Positions 20,901 through 34,700 of a DNA stretch of 64,000 bases are shown in pieces. The position numbers and the translations under genes are program-made. This DNA is from Ephydatia muelleri (taxonomy: Eukaryota > Porifera > Demospongiae > Spongillida > Spongillidae). The stretch covers positions 62,001 through 126,000 of the forward strand of contig JABACO010000068.1 in the NCBI GenBank assembly GCA_013339895.1, read 5' to 3'. The notes beneath the pieces were generated by a model. That model worked only from the letters and a program-made list of their open reading frames with translations, was not told the origin of the DNA and made no database searches. How positions within the stretch are numbered: position 1 is the first letter of the stretch; every line of letters begins with the position of its first letter.

Positions 20901-23900
20901 TTTGTGTACTCACTGAGTATTTTGAGCAAGAAACATTTCTAGTTCACCCCCGGACAGAACGAAGCCTAACCTGTTATATGTGTACATGCACTGTACTAGT
21001 GAAAAAGCATGATTTCTTCTTCTGTGATACATAGGAAAAGCTGGAAGAAGCCTTGAGTGAAATGTGTTCAAACTTTGTGTCACAAAATTATGAAAAAGTT
21101 CATGAAGCATACAGGATACTAGGAAAAACACAGGTAATGGACACGAGCACTTTATACAGGTGGAAATGAAGCTGCTATGTGATTTAGACTGCAGTAGACA
21201 CTCTGCTGATGAAGTTCACCACCACCATCCATGACATGGCTTACAAAGTGCTCGGAGAACATGCCAAGGTATTGACGAAGACATCATTGTCATATATATG
21301 ATTGGGTCAACACTGTCTTGACCTTTAGATGGGAGGGACCCTCCCAGCAGAGGAAGCACAGCAGCTCAAGATGCCGTACAGAAACCTTGCAAAGGTATGA
21401 ACCAATCAATGATGTTTGCGTATTGTTGGACATGTTTCTTAAGTAGTGTGAACAATAGCTGAATTATGCTATTCCAGATTGCAGTGTGGGGATGTGCTCA
21501 GTGTTACAGGTTCACTGGCCAAAGAGATGTGATTATCTTCCTGGGCATGTGTACCTGTTTGTAATAATTCGTCTTGAAGTCGTCCTCTGCAGTTGGAAGT
21601 TCGGTGAAATATTTTAGTTGGAACTTTAGTGTACATTGGACTTGCCATTAGCCAATAAGAGTACACACAATAGTTCAGTAAATATGTACAATTTACCCAT
21701 GTCATTTTTCTTAAGAGTCACTACAGATGTTGTCTATTATTTTTCTAGTACATCACTCCAGACCACTTCATACAATGTCTGACGAAGCTGTGCATGGTAA
21801 GAACGAGCTTCCCTGTGTCAGTACAGTGCTATGTGACTGCACCCTCTCTACTCCCAGGCTATGTGGACGGTGATGCACAACTACCATCTTGTGAAGCTGT
21901 GGCACGAGGATGTGGACGCCAAGAAGAAGACACTCAGAACGGGAGATTCGGAAGAAGTGGACTCGTCGGAACTGTCTTTTAACCGGACTTATGTCAGGCA
22001 GAAACTAGAGCTTGGGCTGCAAAGGGTCTGGAGTGTAAGGCCTTACGTAGCTGGTGCTTTATGCGTAACTGTGTTTTTGGCTGCACCTAACCTTGTGCCC
22101 TGAAGGACCTGCAGTGTGCATGTACGAATTATAATAGCTGTGCTATGTACTAGTATCTGCTACTAGTCAAGAGGTGTGAACACGTATATGTGTGAACTTT
22201 GCGATTATGGCTAAAGAAGGCTGTGTGCAGCAATGTACTTAAGACAAATGGATGCAGTGTTTCAAAAGAGATTGCTGTAGCAATTATGTACCTTCATGTC
22301 TACGTGTTTACATCTAAATATTATAACATTTCGTTTAAAAAGAAGAATTAAGATCAAAATATACGGACTGCTGAGACTTTGAATGAATCTTTGTGTGTTG
22401 ATTGTAATGTACAGTAGAATCGAATCTAACTGCAGGACAGTTAATGACATCACTTCACGTTTCAGATTGTGGTTATTCGGCTTGGTAGCTGGTGGTTAAT
22501 TGTAAAGTGGTAATGTTGGGCAGTTGGATATCCTCTTACCTTCTCAGGACGTGCAGCAGAAGATCAGGCCATGCCTGCTTGGTGTGGAAATCTCACGGTT
22601 TAAATACGATGACTTCATTAGGATTTTGGCCATAGTGAGAAGGTACAGTGTTTGAAACTGTACATAAAATTTTGTTTGAACATTCTCTTAATAGGATCAT
22701 TGCAATTGGATTGGAGTTTTGTGGCGAGGGTTCTGAACCGTTGCAGGACTGTATGAGGCAGCAGAGTCTTCAGTACTTCAAGACCTACCACAGGTTGTTA
22801 CATACTCAATAGAGCGGGATTACATCTTGTATAGTTTCTCTTATGAATTTGACAAATGTATATGCATTGCTTTGGGTGTGTTCATTATGCACTCATTGCT
22901 CTTGGTCTTAGGGGTCGATTGGAGGAGCTGAGGCTATTCCTTGAGAATGAAGCTTGGGAATTATGTCCAGTCAGGGCCAATTTCTCTATTTATAGCCTAA
23001 AAGTGAGTTAATTATTGTGCAAAGTCCAAATTCTAGAAGAGTGAGGCTAATATAAAATAGTATCTAATTTTTTCAGCACTTCTATCTTTTAATTAAAGTG
23101 TTTTTAAAATCTGGGAATAGATTTATACATGTTTTATACACACGTGCAAGTCATTCAAAGAAATAGATTTATCCTAGCACATTTCAACACACTAATTCCT
23201 GATTAATTTTTCTTTTTTTTTTGCCTGTGTAGGAATTTCGCTTTATGCAAAAATCACCATCATCTGAATCTTCATTGAAGAAAGCTGCTGTGCCCAGTAG
23301 AACGGACAGTATGTAGACTGCTGTCTATGTGGTGTTGGTTAAGGTATTTGTGTATATTGCAGCTGGTAGTATGTTCAACAGGTTAAAAGCTACAGACAAC
23401 CCATTTGGGGAGGTGGATGATGACGATGAAGGAGAAGATGTCATGGAGGCCAGCCAGGTAACCTTCACTTACCTATCCACACATCTACAGGGTGTCCCAA
23501 AAGTGAAGGAAAAAATTTACCATCACTTGTTAACAAATGGAAATATTTGAAACTCTTCATAATTAAGTGCCTAAAATCAAATTGTTGACCATTAATAACT
23601 CTGCAACAAAATTAGTTCATTGATGTTGGGTTATGTTAATTTTAGTTAATTGGAAGCACTTATTGACATTCAATTTACATTAGACTGAACATTGTGCGGA
23701 TGTGGTCGTGCCTCCCTTGCATTATGCTGGCAACCACAATAATTTGTATGTATGTATGCTATTTGTTGTACAATTTATGTAATAAATATGTATACAATAT
23801 GACAATTGGAAGGTAAATATATTTCTCACCATTCGTTCTAACACACATAATAAACTTGAATTTTAATTAAAAAGCTGCAGCTATACTTTGTCATGATTGT

Positions 23901-26457
23901 GGAGTGCCTTGTGCTGTATGTTGTACATTGGGGTAAGCTGGTAATACTTTATCATGTGAAGCACAAAACAGTAGTAAAACCTAGAATATTGACAGGCAGC
24001 TTTCTGCATAAAGTTCTAGTTGTTTTTTTTTTTTTTTTTGTGCATGTACAGCTACATTTATTTGATATTTGTATACAGTTTGATGAAGCCGGCAGTGATG
24101 AAGAAACAAGCAGTGCAGGTAATTTACAACTTGTAAAGTTTGTGTTTTCACATCCAACATTTCTATCTTCTGTCACACAGATACCAGTGCCAGTCCTTCA
24201 ACATCCTTGTATGTGGGTAGTTGTAGCAAATAGTAAATAACAAGGAATGCATGTATTGTTGTTGAAGCTGCAAGCACAGTATTTGGTCTGCATGAAGTAG
24301 TGATAGGGCTGATGTGCAGTATTTGTTCAGATCATGTGATGTGTCTTTCATAGAGCGTCCACACCATCTCACCATCACAAGACTCACTCTGCCCCCAAGG
24401 GACCCATTCTGGCCAACCCCACACTGACAGTGCTCAGGCTCTTTGGTAAGTCTTCACTTTTGTGCATCATCTCATGGACACGGGTCTTGCAGGGAACTAC
24501 ATGCAGATAATGACTGTTCTGGAGCCTATTGCATTTGATGTACTTGAGTGCTTGTCTCAGCTGTTTGACTACTATCTTTATGCGGTAGGCATCTTCCTTT
24601 GCAATTTAATGTTTGTCTCACACATCATGTCTATCATTTTCTGTTGTAGATTTACGATGTCTTTGCACGGGACATGTTATCGGTCAGTCTGATCAGCTGT
24701 GTTGTCATGCTACAAATGACTAGATGCACACAAAACACAATGCTTATTAGATATGGATTGCTAAATGATTCTAAATGCATGTAAGTCAAATACACATGAT
24801 AGATTATTGTTCATACTAGATTTGTTTTGCAAATGAAGGTACTGGCTGAGTCATCTACATGTAGGTCAAACAAGTGGCTATGTTGCTGTCTCTCTTCTTT
24901 GTGCACCACATCTGAGGAGAGTACATGTACTTCATTGCACATAGATCAGTTTACTTAGTAGTAAAAAATAGAGTACCTGTTTTGTGAAGTGCATGTAGAA
25001 ACATTTATTCTGGATACTGTTATTGATATAAAGTATACATGTATACATGCTCACTGCCAGATGGTCTCACCACTATGTAAGCTTGTCATATACATGTATA
25101 ATAGTTATGTACTCCATATGTACCTGCATTGTGTGGTACTTTGTATCATATCTGTAGCTACATGTACGTGTCTGTTATGGTGTGTGCATTTCTGATGTTT
25201 ACCATTCAGCTGGAGCAGATTGGCATAGAGATAAGTGCAAAGCTGAGTACCACTCTGAAGAGGATAGAAGACACTCTGATACTGTCACCCCAGGTAACCA
25301 TTTGCACACATGTATGTGAATTAAATAACCTACACTATTTCATATTTAAATTTAATAGTAGGTATAAAGTCATACTGATGATAACCATGTGTTGTTGAAT
25401 AAACTCAGTATTTAAAGTACTTAGCAAACTGGCTTCATGTATATATCTTTCAGACTAGTCAAATAGTGATGTAAATTAAATAAGTAACTGCATCAAGAAG
25501 ATCATGAACGGATAATTACAATAATGTTTATAAACATTTGGTATTGTGTTTATCTAAGCTTTTAAAAACACTGGTTTAATAGTTGTCAACAACATGTGAA
25601 TGTTGTGTGCATTAATTTTACTTTGATTGTGAAGGTTGAATTAAAGTAATTTATTGACATTATTTTATATATTGCCATATAGTTATTATTATTTATTGAT
25701 GTCCAATGACATCATACTAAATTGCAACTATCCAAATAATCAATGTGTCTTATCATTGCTTCACTAATTGAAGGGCTATGTTATTATTTACCTTCGAGAT
25801 AAGTGGGCACTAATGAAATCCATTGAAGTGGTTACATGCTCTTGACATTTGAAACCATTGTCAGCTACTTGCTTGGTTGTGTGTTTTCCTATCCAGGATC
25901 CTTCCACTGCTCCAAGTGTAAACTCAGCTTTGAAGGTACGGTGTCTTTTATTTGTGTGCAAACATGCGTTCAAATTTGAACTGGTACTCTCGATCTGTAG
26001 TTTCCCAAACCTAATGTGTCTCCTGTTGCTGACCTGAAGGATCCCAAGACTTTGCATGGCCTACGCTATCGGGTGGTGGCAATAGAGTCTTTGTAAGGAG
26101 GTGGCATGTGTGTGTGTACTTCTGTGCATGCATCGTATGTTTCATTTCTTTGTGTTTTTGTAACTCATTGTCATTTAATATTTTTCTACAATTGCATGGC
26201 TTTGCAGAGTGTTCTTAGCTTCACAGTTCGAAACCATGGTACCCACTCTGGAGAGTTTCATTCCTGATGGGAAGAAAAGTTTTCTAACACAGTTTGTTTC
26301 ACATGTAAATTGCATAGTGTGCTGACTTCGTACATAATTATTTCTTTATTGCGTCCATTTAAGACTGTGAGCACTGCTCGCGAGTTGAGGAAGCCAGCAT
26401 ACTGTGGTGTCGCCTCTTATGTTCTGTCACGTGACCAGGTATAACCAGTGTGTGTCT

Positions 26458-26512
<55 letters not shown>

Positions 26513-27415
26513 CATTATGTCCTTATTTATATTCATATTGTAATGTACATATGTACTGTACATGTATGTCTGTGCATTGTTATGCTGAAAATTATTAATA
26601 CATGTGCGTGCATGTGTGTGTATTGCCCGCCTCCTTTCACGGCATATTCACACACCTATTGGTCATGCAGGTTTTGCAGACCATGTCAACAGTGAATTGG
26701 GGGATCAAGGACATCAGGTCTCAACACAGCTCGTATGTGGACAGCATGCTACAGGTGTGTGCCGAATGCAGGTGTGCAAATGGTTGCAATACACTTAAGT
26801 TTGACATTTCTTCATGCAGGAATTTAAAAAATATAGGGACCAGATTGGCGAGATTGTAAAGTAAGTACAGCAGCCACTGTGCTCGCGTCTCATCTAGTCC
26901 ACCCCTTCAGGAGGATCCCCATACCACCTGATGTGTACAGCATGCTCTGGGACTACAGCATCAAACTTGCAACTGGTTGTTTCGTGGAAGGTTTCTCGCA
27001 AGCCACCAAGAGATGCAGCAATGAAGGGCGGGCGCTGATGCACTTAGATTTCCAGCAGTTCCGCAGCAAGATGGAGCAGCTCACTGGAATCAGGTGTGCA
27101 TGTAATGGGCACAAATTACAATGCATGTTCATGTTATCATGGCAACAGGCCTCTTCCGCATCACCAATTGGTCGAGGACTACGTAAAGGCATATTACGTG
27201 CCTGATGAGGAAGCTGAGAAATGGCTTAAGGACCATACAGTATGTAATGAATTAATACGCCACTTCAAAAACACTTAATCTCCTTTTTTAAAATACAGGA
27301 ATACTCTGTATCACAACTGAAAGCACTAGTAAACTGTGGATTTGGTACCCGTGCCAACAAGAAGGCCAAACAGCGACTGTTGCAGATCATTGATGATATG
27401 GACAAGCGGAAATAA
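17137..27415 (+). CDS. VPS50: VPS50/syndetin (CCDC132), EARP complex subunit, many exons
   Basis: Exon 1 is 17137-17169 ([11 protein letters not shown]) and exon 2 is 17526-17582. The last exon ends in DKRK and TAA at 27413-27415. Exons in order match human VPS50 over its length: [55 protein letters not shown]-like [116 protein letters not shown] with [43 protein letters not shown], and [23 protein letters not shown]50 replaces VPS54 in the EARP tether (with VPS51-53) for endosomal recycling and dense-core vesicle cargo sorting. Middle exon edges were not all computed. Introns contain microsatellites but no foreign gene that I recognise. Confidence 0.95.
17708..17783 (+). repeat. (CA)n microsatellite in VPS50 intron 2
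   Basis: About 75 bp of CA dinucleotides with two or three G interruptions (cgcaca). Spurious open frames run through it. Confidence 0.9.
17885..17932 (+). repeat. Poly-T run of about 45 nt in VPS50 intron 2
   Basis: An uninterrupted T homopolymer, 100 bp after the CA repeat. It could be the poly-A tail of an antisense retroposed sequence, but no body is recognisable next to it. Confidence 0.85.
19822..19882 (+). repeat. (GTGTGTAT)n microsatellite in VPS50 intron
   Basis: An octamer-like TGTGTATG repeat immediately before the QLKHAKEG exon. It lies in the region where a polypyrimidine tract is expected. Confidence 0.85.
23489..23520 (+). mobile_element. Possible mariner-like terminal repeat remnant
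   Basis: ACAGGGTGTCCCAAAAGT resembles the end of many Tc1/mariner-type elements. A mirror-type end (GGAACACCCTGTA) appears elsewhere at about 56596-56612. I see no partner end close by and no transposase, so the two may be unrelated solo remnants. Confidence 0.3.
26459..26512 (+). repeat. (GT)n microsatellite in VPS50 intron
   Basis: A pure GT run of about 52 bp, immediately after the exon ending VLSRDQ. Confidence 0.9.
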
Positions 27416-28705
27416 ATCTAGTAATTCATTTGTAGCTTCTAGCGAAGATATCATGCATGTGTATGTTATTTGAGTTTGAGTTTGTACAGTGCGTCACCAG
27501 TGTGCTCTTCTCACATCTGCATCTGTATTACACATTACATATTTGTTGGTCATGCAGATCAGATATTTTGGTTATTGCAGTGCTTCTATCAATTAACTCT
27601 TTCATGGGCATTGTGCTATATACTAAAGCCACTCTGTTTATCTAAACAGTTAACACTTTGCAGTCAACAAAATATTGATCAGTTGTTTCCTGGTCATATA
27701 GTGTAAGTTGTTTGCTAACTGCGTTTTCCTGCTACATGCAACACTTTTTTTTGTACCATAATAATTGGCTTTGCCCGTGAAAGAGTTAATGCACCATTAA
27801 AAACAAAATCTGAATGTGAATTTGGGGAATATTGGTGAGAGAATGTATGACCTAGACTGCTTTGTATAGTCGGTCCTTTTAGGGTCTACAGTTAGTTACC
27901 TTATGCACAAAAGGATGAATTTCATTATGCTGGCCTTAAATTGGATTAACAGTATAGCATGCAATATAAAATTAAAGCGGCCTATGCTCAGGAGGAATTA
28001 GTCTCGTCCCCAGACCCAGATTCCCAACAGCTGCGGGTGGATTACATCACCGCTACGTGAGTTTCCACGTAGCGGTGATGTAATCCACCCGCAGCTGTTG
28101 GGAATCTGGGTCTGGGGACGAGACTAAGGAGGAATGGACATAGTTCAATTCAAGGCAAAGGTGTATATGACAGATAGCAAGTGAGAAAGCCATACAAGCA
28201 CTTTTGATGATAAGGATCGAGAAAACCATTTGCATTTATACGCCCATTGTACTGTACTAGCTGAATAAAAACATCCATCTAGGAAGTGGCATTCAGATAG
28301 AGCTACTGCTGTAGTCATGGAGTGTGCCGATTTATTTCCCAATTGCAATGGAAGGCATTCTCTCTTATATATATTGTACTGTGCTACCGTACAGTTAGCG
28401 AAGGAAGTGTTAGCGTTGATGAACACATCAGGCGCATGCAAACGAAGCCTAGACGTTCGTATCTAAGTATAGTTCAATACTTGCACCGTGCCTTCTTTTC
28501 AGCAGCCCACAGGGTGGACTTGGCAAGGTGAGAGAATGAACAAATGTGATTTTGAAGGCAGCGTTTAGAACATTGTTTTTGTGATACTTTTATTTGATGT
28601 TACTAACGAAACAAAGAACGGAACGGTGAAGGTGATGATATCCATTGATCGCTAGCACGATTAAAAAACTAAAATGGTGCACTGCAATTAGAAGCTGACA
28701 TAATT
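27416..28705. other. Intergenic region VPS50 to MED1
   Basis: About 1.3 kb. It contains the VPS50 3' end, the foldback element at 27990-28135 and the presumed MED1 promoter. Short frames on both strands show no family resemblance. Confidence 0.4.
27990..28135. mobile_element. 128-bp perfect foldback MITE with 9-bp target-site duplication
   Basis: Element 27999-28126: two 61-bp arms, complementary at every position I compared, around a 6-bp loop (agtttc). The termini are TAGTCTCGTCCCCAGACC and its complement. Both sides carry AGGAGGAAT (27990-27998 and 28127-28135), a perfect 9-bp duplication. 9-bp duplications fit Mutator-like (or Merlin-like) transposition. Identical arms and duplications imply recent insertion or arm homogenisation. 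It lies 580 bp upstream of the MED1 start. Confidence 0.93.
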
Positions 28706-31700
28706 ATGGCTTCTCTAGACGACGGAAAATTCAGGGATTGCATAGAAACAATTCGCGCTCGACTTGCACAAGCGCAACAGCTCAAGGCATCAGGGCAGCA
28801 GGTCGCAACCGCCGCTATTAGTGTACAAGTATATATCTTTTTTAAAAACACCCTCCTCAATTTCATAATGACGTATATGAGAACTATTTATTTGACTCCA
28901 TGTTACCAGATCTCCCAGGCTGAAGAGATTCAGAAAAGGCTGAAGGATGTTGTAGCCCGCCTCGAAAATGAGGTGAAGGGTGAGTTGTATAAAATAGTAA
29001 TGGCACAAACCCAGTGTGCACACGTATGTGCATACCGTCAACCATCGCTCAATCTATTGTCGTATTCACGGTCGTATCATTTTGGCCACATCTGCACAAG
29101 GGAAGAAAAGAAAAAAAAAAGGGGGGGGGGGGGAAGGAGAGGAGGGAGGGAATTGTTATCTCAAAAACCAGTCCAACAGCTAAAATACTAGAGAGGGAGT
29201 TGCATTAAGGGTAACAATTTAAGTTTACCAGTTATTATATTTCAACTGTTATAATGTGCATCTATTCAGTGTGGCCAATGTGGCATATTGTTTCGTATTG
29301 GTTGTTGGCTTGGAAGGTATAGGACTAACGCTGCACACGTCTACATATGTTTATAGTTTGTATCATTAGTGGCTAATTGACATTGTGTCAAAGAGACAGA
29401 TGGTTATTATACTGCATTGTATTACCACTCGTACTTGTGTGTTGTATGCACACGTAAGTCTTTGGAGGTTAAAACTCAATAGAATGCAATCATTAACAGA
29501 GCAACCAATCAACGTAATCGTAACTGCCTAGTAAGTTGGGCACGTGTTGAGGTCTAGTTACATGTACAATGAAATCAACACATATATCCACAGGGCATTC
29601 CATGATCTAGGAAAGTAGCAATTGATCTAATACTACCCATACTGTATAGAGAACAAAAGTATGGTGTGAAAAAACGTATGTCAATTTTATTGAACATGCA
29701 AGCATTTTAAAAATACATCATTGTAAATGATTGCTTGAATTGGATTATAATTTTAATATGTCAAACCTTAACCACAATTTATGTTTCATGAACTATCAAT
29801 GGCTAATTTGGGAATTTATCTAGATGAGTTTTTATAGTTTCATTTTAGCTGATTGAATAACAAACTTCACTCATGCACTACACAATAGACATTGCGGTTC
29901 ATACCTCTGTTGCTATTATATTTCATGTAGACTTCTCTCTTGGAGGTGTACAAAGAAAATTAGAGGCTTTGGCTAACAACCTTAGGCAAGTGAACTACTG
30001 AAATGGGTTCACTGACTTTTTTAATTTGCATATCTTTATATTGTTGTGTTGTTGGTACAGGCTCAAGTTTGACTTCCAGAGACCTCAGCAGCAAGTCATA
30101 TTTTTCTTGAGCTGTGACGTATTTTTTGTTGAAGTGTGTTGTGAGGACTCTGGCCATGTGGTGTCTGTGAAGCTTGTCCAAGGCCATGCCCCTCCGGAGG
30201 AGTCTGATGTGCTACTAAAACTCCTGCGGGCGCACAATTTCAGTGAATTCGAGCTCCACATCCGGTCATTGAACGACCTCTATGTCCAGGCAGCTGGGTA
30301 ACGCTGTTTGCATGGGGTACACTTGGGCATGCAATGTAGTTGGGGAGTCCTGTAGAGTGTCTAATTACTTGTAAGTGCTTTTATACACGTATAAAAGTAT
30401 TTAAATTCTAAGAATCAACTCATAAGTACTGAATACGCGCTATGGAGAAGCTACTGTCCTGCAATGAATTCAGCATATTGTGTAAACATGAACTATGATG
30501 TCAATGTATGCACGACATTGATAATTAAGCATACGTGTAGTAGTAATAGAGTTGAGCGTAGTAGTTCATGATCAGATGTCTGTGATGCTCAGTGCAATTG
30601 AGTATATGCAAATACATGTTCATCAAATCTCTGTCAGACACCACATACTTGTAGTTGTATTTTGACACTGACCTGCTTTTCAGGTACTGTCAAAAAAAAA
30701 AGCGATAGTAATGTGCTTTGTCGGCACTCTGCAGGATGGACAAGTCAAAGGTGTTCCAAGCTCTTATGGCCACTGAGAAAGTGCTACTTTCAATTGCTGA
30801 AAGCAGGTAGGGTGTATGCTAAACATGCAACTACCCCATATCAGTGTCTGTGTTTTGAACTGTTAGGCAGTGTTGTGATGTTTGTTGTTATCTTGGTGTA
30901 AGCAACCTCCATTCCTTTGTGGGGGCGGGGGGGGGGGGGAGGGGGGGGGAGGGGAAATTGAGGTCTATGGTGTGTACTCTACCCACTTAACTGAGTACCA
31001 ATATGTATCAAGGCACTGCTTGCAGCTGATTTTCAGACAGTTTGATAACAAAAACACTTGTTTTGCCTTGTAAATGATGAGGATTTTGCTTGCATTTGGT
31101 CTGACAGCTAAATAATTCTGATTGATGTACATGTAGTTGGCTGTTACAGACCAGTGAATAATGTTTGTGTGGCTTGAGCTACATAAAGCATCATTACAGT
31201 GTAGATTTTTAATGATGTCATTTGAATTGATTTGTATGAATTGATTTGATTTTCAACAGTACCTGCATGCTGCTCTTCATTGTATTTCTGTTCAATGCAG
31301 TCCACAGCCACCATTGGAAGATATGATAATGAGTAACCCTCTTGGCCATGTGTCAGATAGAACTGCAGGTACTACATGTATATCAGAAGCTGTGTGAAGA
31401 TGTATTTATGACACTATAACTTTTTCTCAGGGCTTCCGATGAAGCTTACGTTTTTTGTTACCCCATGTGATGCCCTTCATCATCCAGCCTTTAAACTGGC
31501 TGAAAGAATAGGTACTTTGAACTGTAATTTGGTCTGATTTGTAATACATATGTAGTTATCTGACTTGGCATTTTGCATTTTGTACAGTATCCAGTAGGAC
31601 AGTTACAGTGTACAACCAATTGTAAATGGTTATCAAAAGTTATCATGTCACTAATTTGGCTTTGTTACATAATGCGCCTCAATAAGAAATATTGTGTGCT

Positions 31701-34700
31701 GAATAGATTTATTGTGTACCTGAGCGTAATGAGTCTAGAAGGCTATTAAGTGAACACCAGTCGATCATCTATTATTCGCATTAAACACAGACTGATTGCA
31801 TTGCTCAAGTATTGTTCTAGTGTTGGCTCACTCGGGTTTCATTTAGAAAAAGATTGAAATGAGCTCACATTGTACTTGCTTATGTGCTGCATAGTACATG
31901 TACATTCCAGTAGCAAAATTCCAGTTCTAATTGAGGTAGTCGCAAATGGTTTGTCGCTTTTTAAGCTTAGTTTGTACTGCAGTAGTGGAGTTTGAGCTGG
32001 ATGTGTAGAAAAGTCTCCTTGTTGTGCTCTAATTGATGCCCGATGGTACATGTACCTTTAGGTTGTCTCCCACATGGGTTAGGGATCTCTGGCAAAGTGG
32101 TGTTTGAGAAGAGCTTGCAACTATTCAACCTTTCTCTGGACCCCAACTTGTTCAAGTAAGTATGTCTTTCACTGCTACTGACAAGTTGTGTTGATAACCA
32201 TCGAGTTCCATTTGCAAGTATGCTGCTTGCGAGATCAATGACATTCCACAATATAATGTACCATGTATAGCTAAAGTGTACATACATGTATGTGCATTGT
32301 ACATTGTATTTTTCTATCCATGAATCTAGTTGGGAATACAACCTAATTTGACCATTTAATTATTACTACGGTAACTAGTATGTCTACTATTTCAATTTTG
32401 ACTTGCCTTGAATTTGTTAGTCTTGGTATATTTAGCTGGGATTACCATATACATGTACAACACAGTCTGAATTTGTTTTTTCCTGAGGTCGTTTGTGCGA
32501 TGACATGATATTGATTCTTGCGCAAAGCAACCCATTTTTTTGGTTTCGTTCCTTCTCACTGTATGTATTAGATGTCTTTCAGTTTTGTGCAGATTTTTTA
32601 TTTTCTATTGTTCACATTGCTTGTTTGAAAACTATTGTATTTGCTACCTGTACGCTCATATTAATGATGTGTAGCGAAATTTGCAATGTGACGTTTACTG
32701 TGCATGTTTGCTACACAGATGCTACACAGTACAATAATGCACATCCGTTGTTCTTGTCAGGTGTTCAATTCTAAGCACACTGTAACAGCATCAGTCAATG
32801 ATTGATATGTGAAATTGGTTCCTTGCACAATGTGGGGTGAGGGTGGTCGGGGGGGGGGGGGGGGGGGGGGGGAGAGGTGGACATCTGTCAGCGGCATGCA
32901 TCCTGCAAGTTTTGCTTCCATAGAAGCAACCACTGCAAATAGATTGAGCTTGAGGCAGTGCAGAAAGAGGTAATACATGGTGAACTTCGGAGAATGGCTA
33001 GGCTTGGCCATGTATTCGTATCCACTTGGCTATGTCTTTCTTCACTCCTTACCTTCACTCTCCATACCATCACTGTCACTCTACTTGTTTTTGCTCTTAC
33101 TCTCTCCTCACTTGAAATTTCCTTTTCTTCTTATTGGAATCATTAGACTGTCTTTCAATCTGTTCTCAACTTTTCTCACCCTCTTAAAATGCATGGCCCT
33201 CATCATCAAGAGTCCCCTTTGTACCTCTTCCTTTCCCTCTGCCCCTTGCAGTAGATGTGCCCACTCATTATTATATGGCTTTCTCCCCCTGCCCCTTTGT
33301 CGTCTTCTAGCATCCAGGAACTTACTGGCTGCTGCAGTAGCATGTGTGGCCCTGTGGTGGGCTGCAGCACGACCCATCTCAGCAGAGGCATTCATGTGTG
33401 GCTGTGGTGCTGCTGAAGGGTGGTGAGGATGGCTGCAGTCTAAATGATGAATCTGCAGATAACATTATTGCGTTACAGTAGCTTCGAACAGTTCTTATTG
33501 TGCTGGAGGAGCTACTGGACATTAACACTAGGAACAGGTTGCTTACTGCCTGAAAACAACTTGCCTTCTGCATGCAATATTGCAGCAGCCATCTGAAAGT
33601 CTGACTGGGAAGGCATCCAACAGACCTGCCTTTTGCCACACTGTCAAAACCAACCCTGGATTATTCTTCATTTTGTAAAACTCCTGCTGCAATGAGGCAA
33701 CAACATGGGGTCTGTGAGTGCACTGATTTGAAAGTCTAGCTTAACATTACACATCCGGATGGTTCAGTGGCTTTTGAAAGTCAACATTGAGGGGCTGACA
33801 CTTGCTGCTACATCCCGCAGGGATAAATTTCAGTATGGCATCAGGTGGCTGACATGTGTCTAATGTTGAATATATTGACTTCGATATTTGTTCACCCAGT
33901 TCTGCTTTGAGCTCTTTTAGTCGAGATTTTGAGAGTGTATTTGTTGTTGACATTCTCACTCCAGAGTCTTTTAATCTCTTGTTTAAACGACTTCCATATT
34001 GTCATTGAAGATCAAGACAAGTACAAATGTCTGACCCATCACTTCCTTGGGCTGAGCTTCCCTCAACTCGGGTTAGAATTTAATTTGGGTGCTGCCGGTG
34101 GGTTGGAGATCGATCCATCTTGGCCTTAGGTTAGGTTCAGCCAAAGGATCTGGGTTAGGATTCTTGTTTTGTGTCTGCTCTCTATGTTTCAAGCATTTGT
34201 CTGTCACATCTTACAATTGCCTTGTGGGCATATCCTCTTTTTGAAGAGAGCCTTGACGTGTGCAATCACCTGTTTCCAAAATTCAGAACTTGTTTTGAAA
34301 TAACGATGTATTTCTCTGACAATGATGACCTTCTGTGTCCCTCTCAGGTGGTATGAAGAGGCATGCACGTAGGATCTCGAGTTTGTCTCGTTGATGTGAT
34401 CGAGATATCCAGTGTTGTGAATTTAGTTCCTTTGAAGACTGTTACATCTAGAAGGTGACCTCTTTGGGAGATTGTATGCATGTAACTTTGATAGAGTCAT
34501 GCGTTTGGTTACAATTGGCCACAAACTGGTTAAACTCGTTTTTAGAGCTCTTCCTGATGAGGAAAATATTGTCGATGAACAATACCAGGTAACGAGTAAG
34601 GGCTAGTGATTGCTGTGCAGAGTCTGTCTACCTTCCCCATGAATATATTGGGGTATGCCGGGGCCCGCCCCATAGCTGTGCCTTCCACCTGTAGGAAGTG

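Noticed and set aside
33108..33426. Overlapping frames on both strands (95-149 codons)
   Set aside because: Low-complexity Leu/Ser/Pro sequence at the edge of the transposase relic, with no conserved block.
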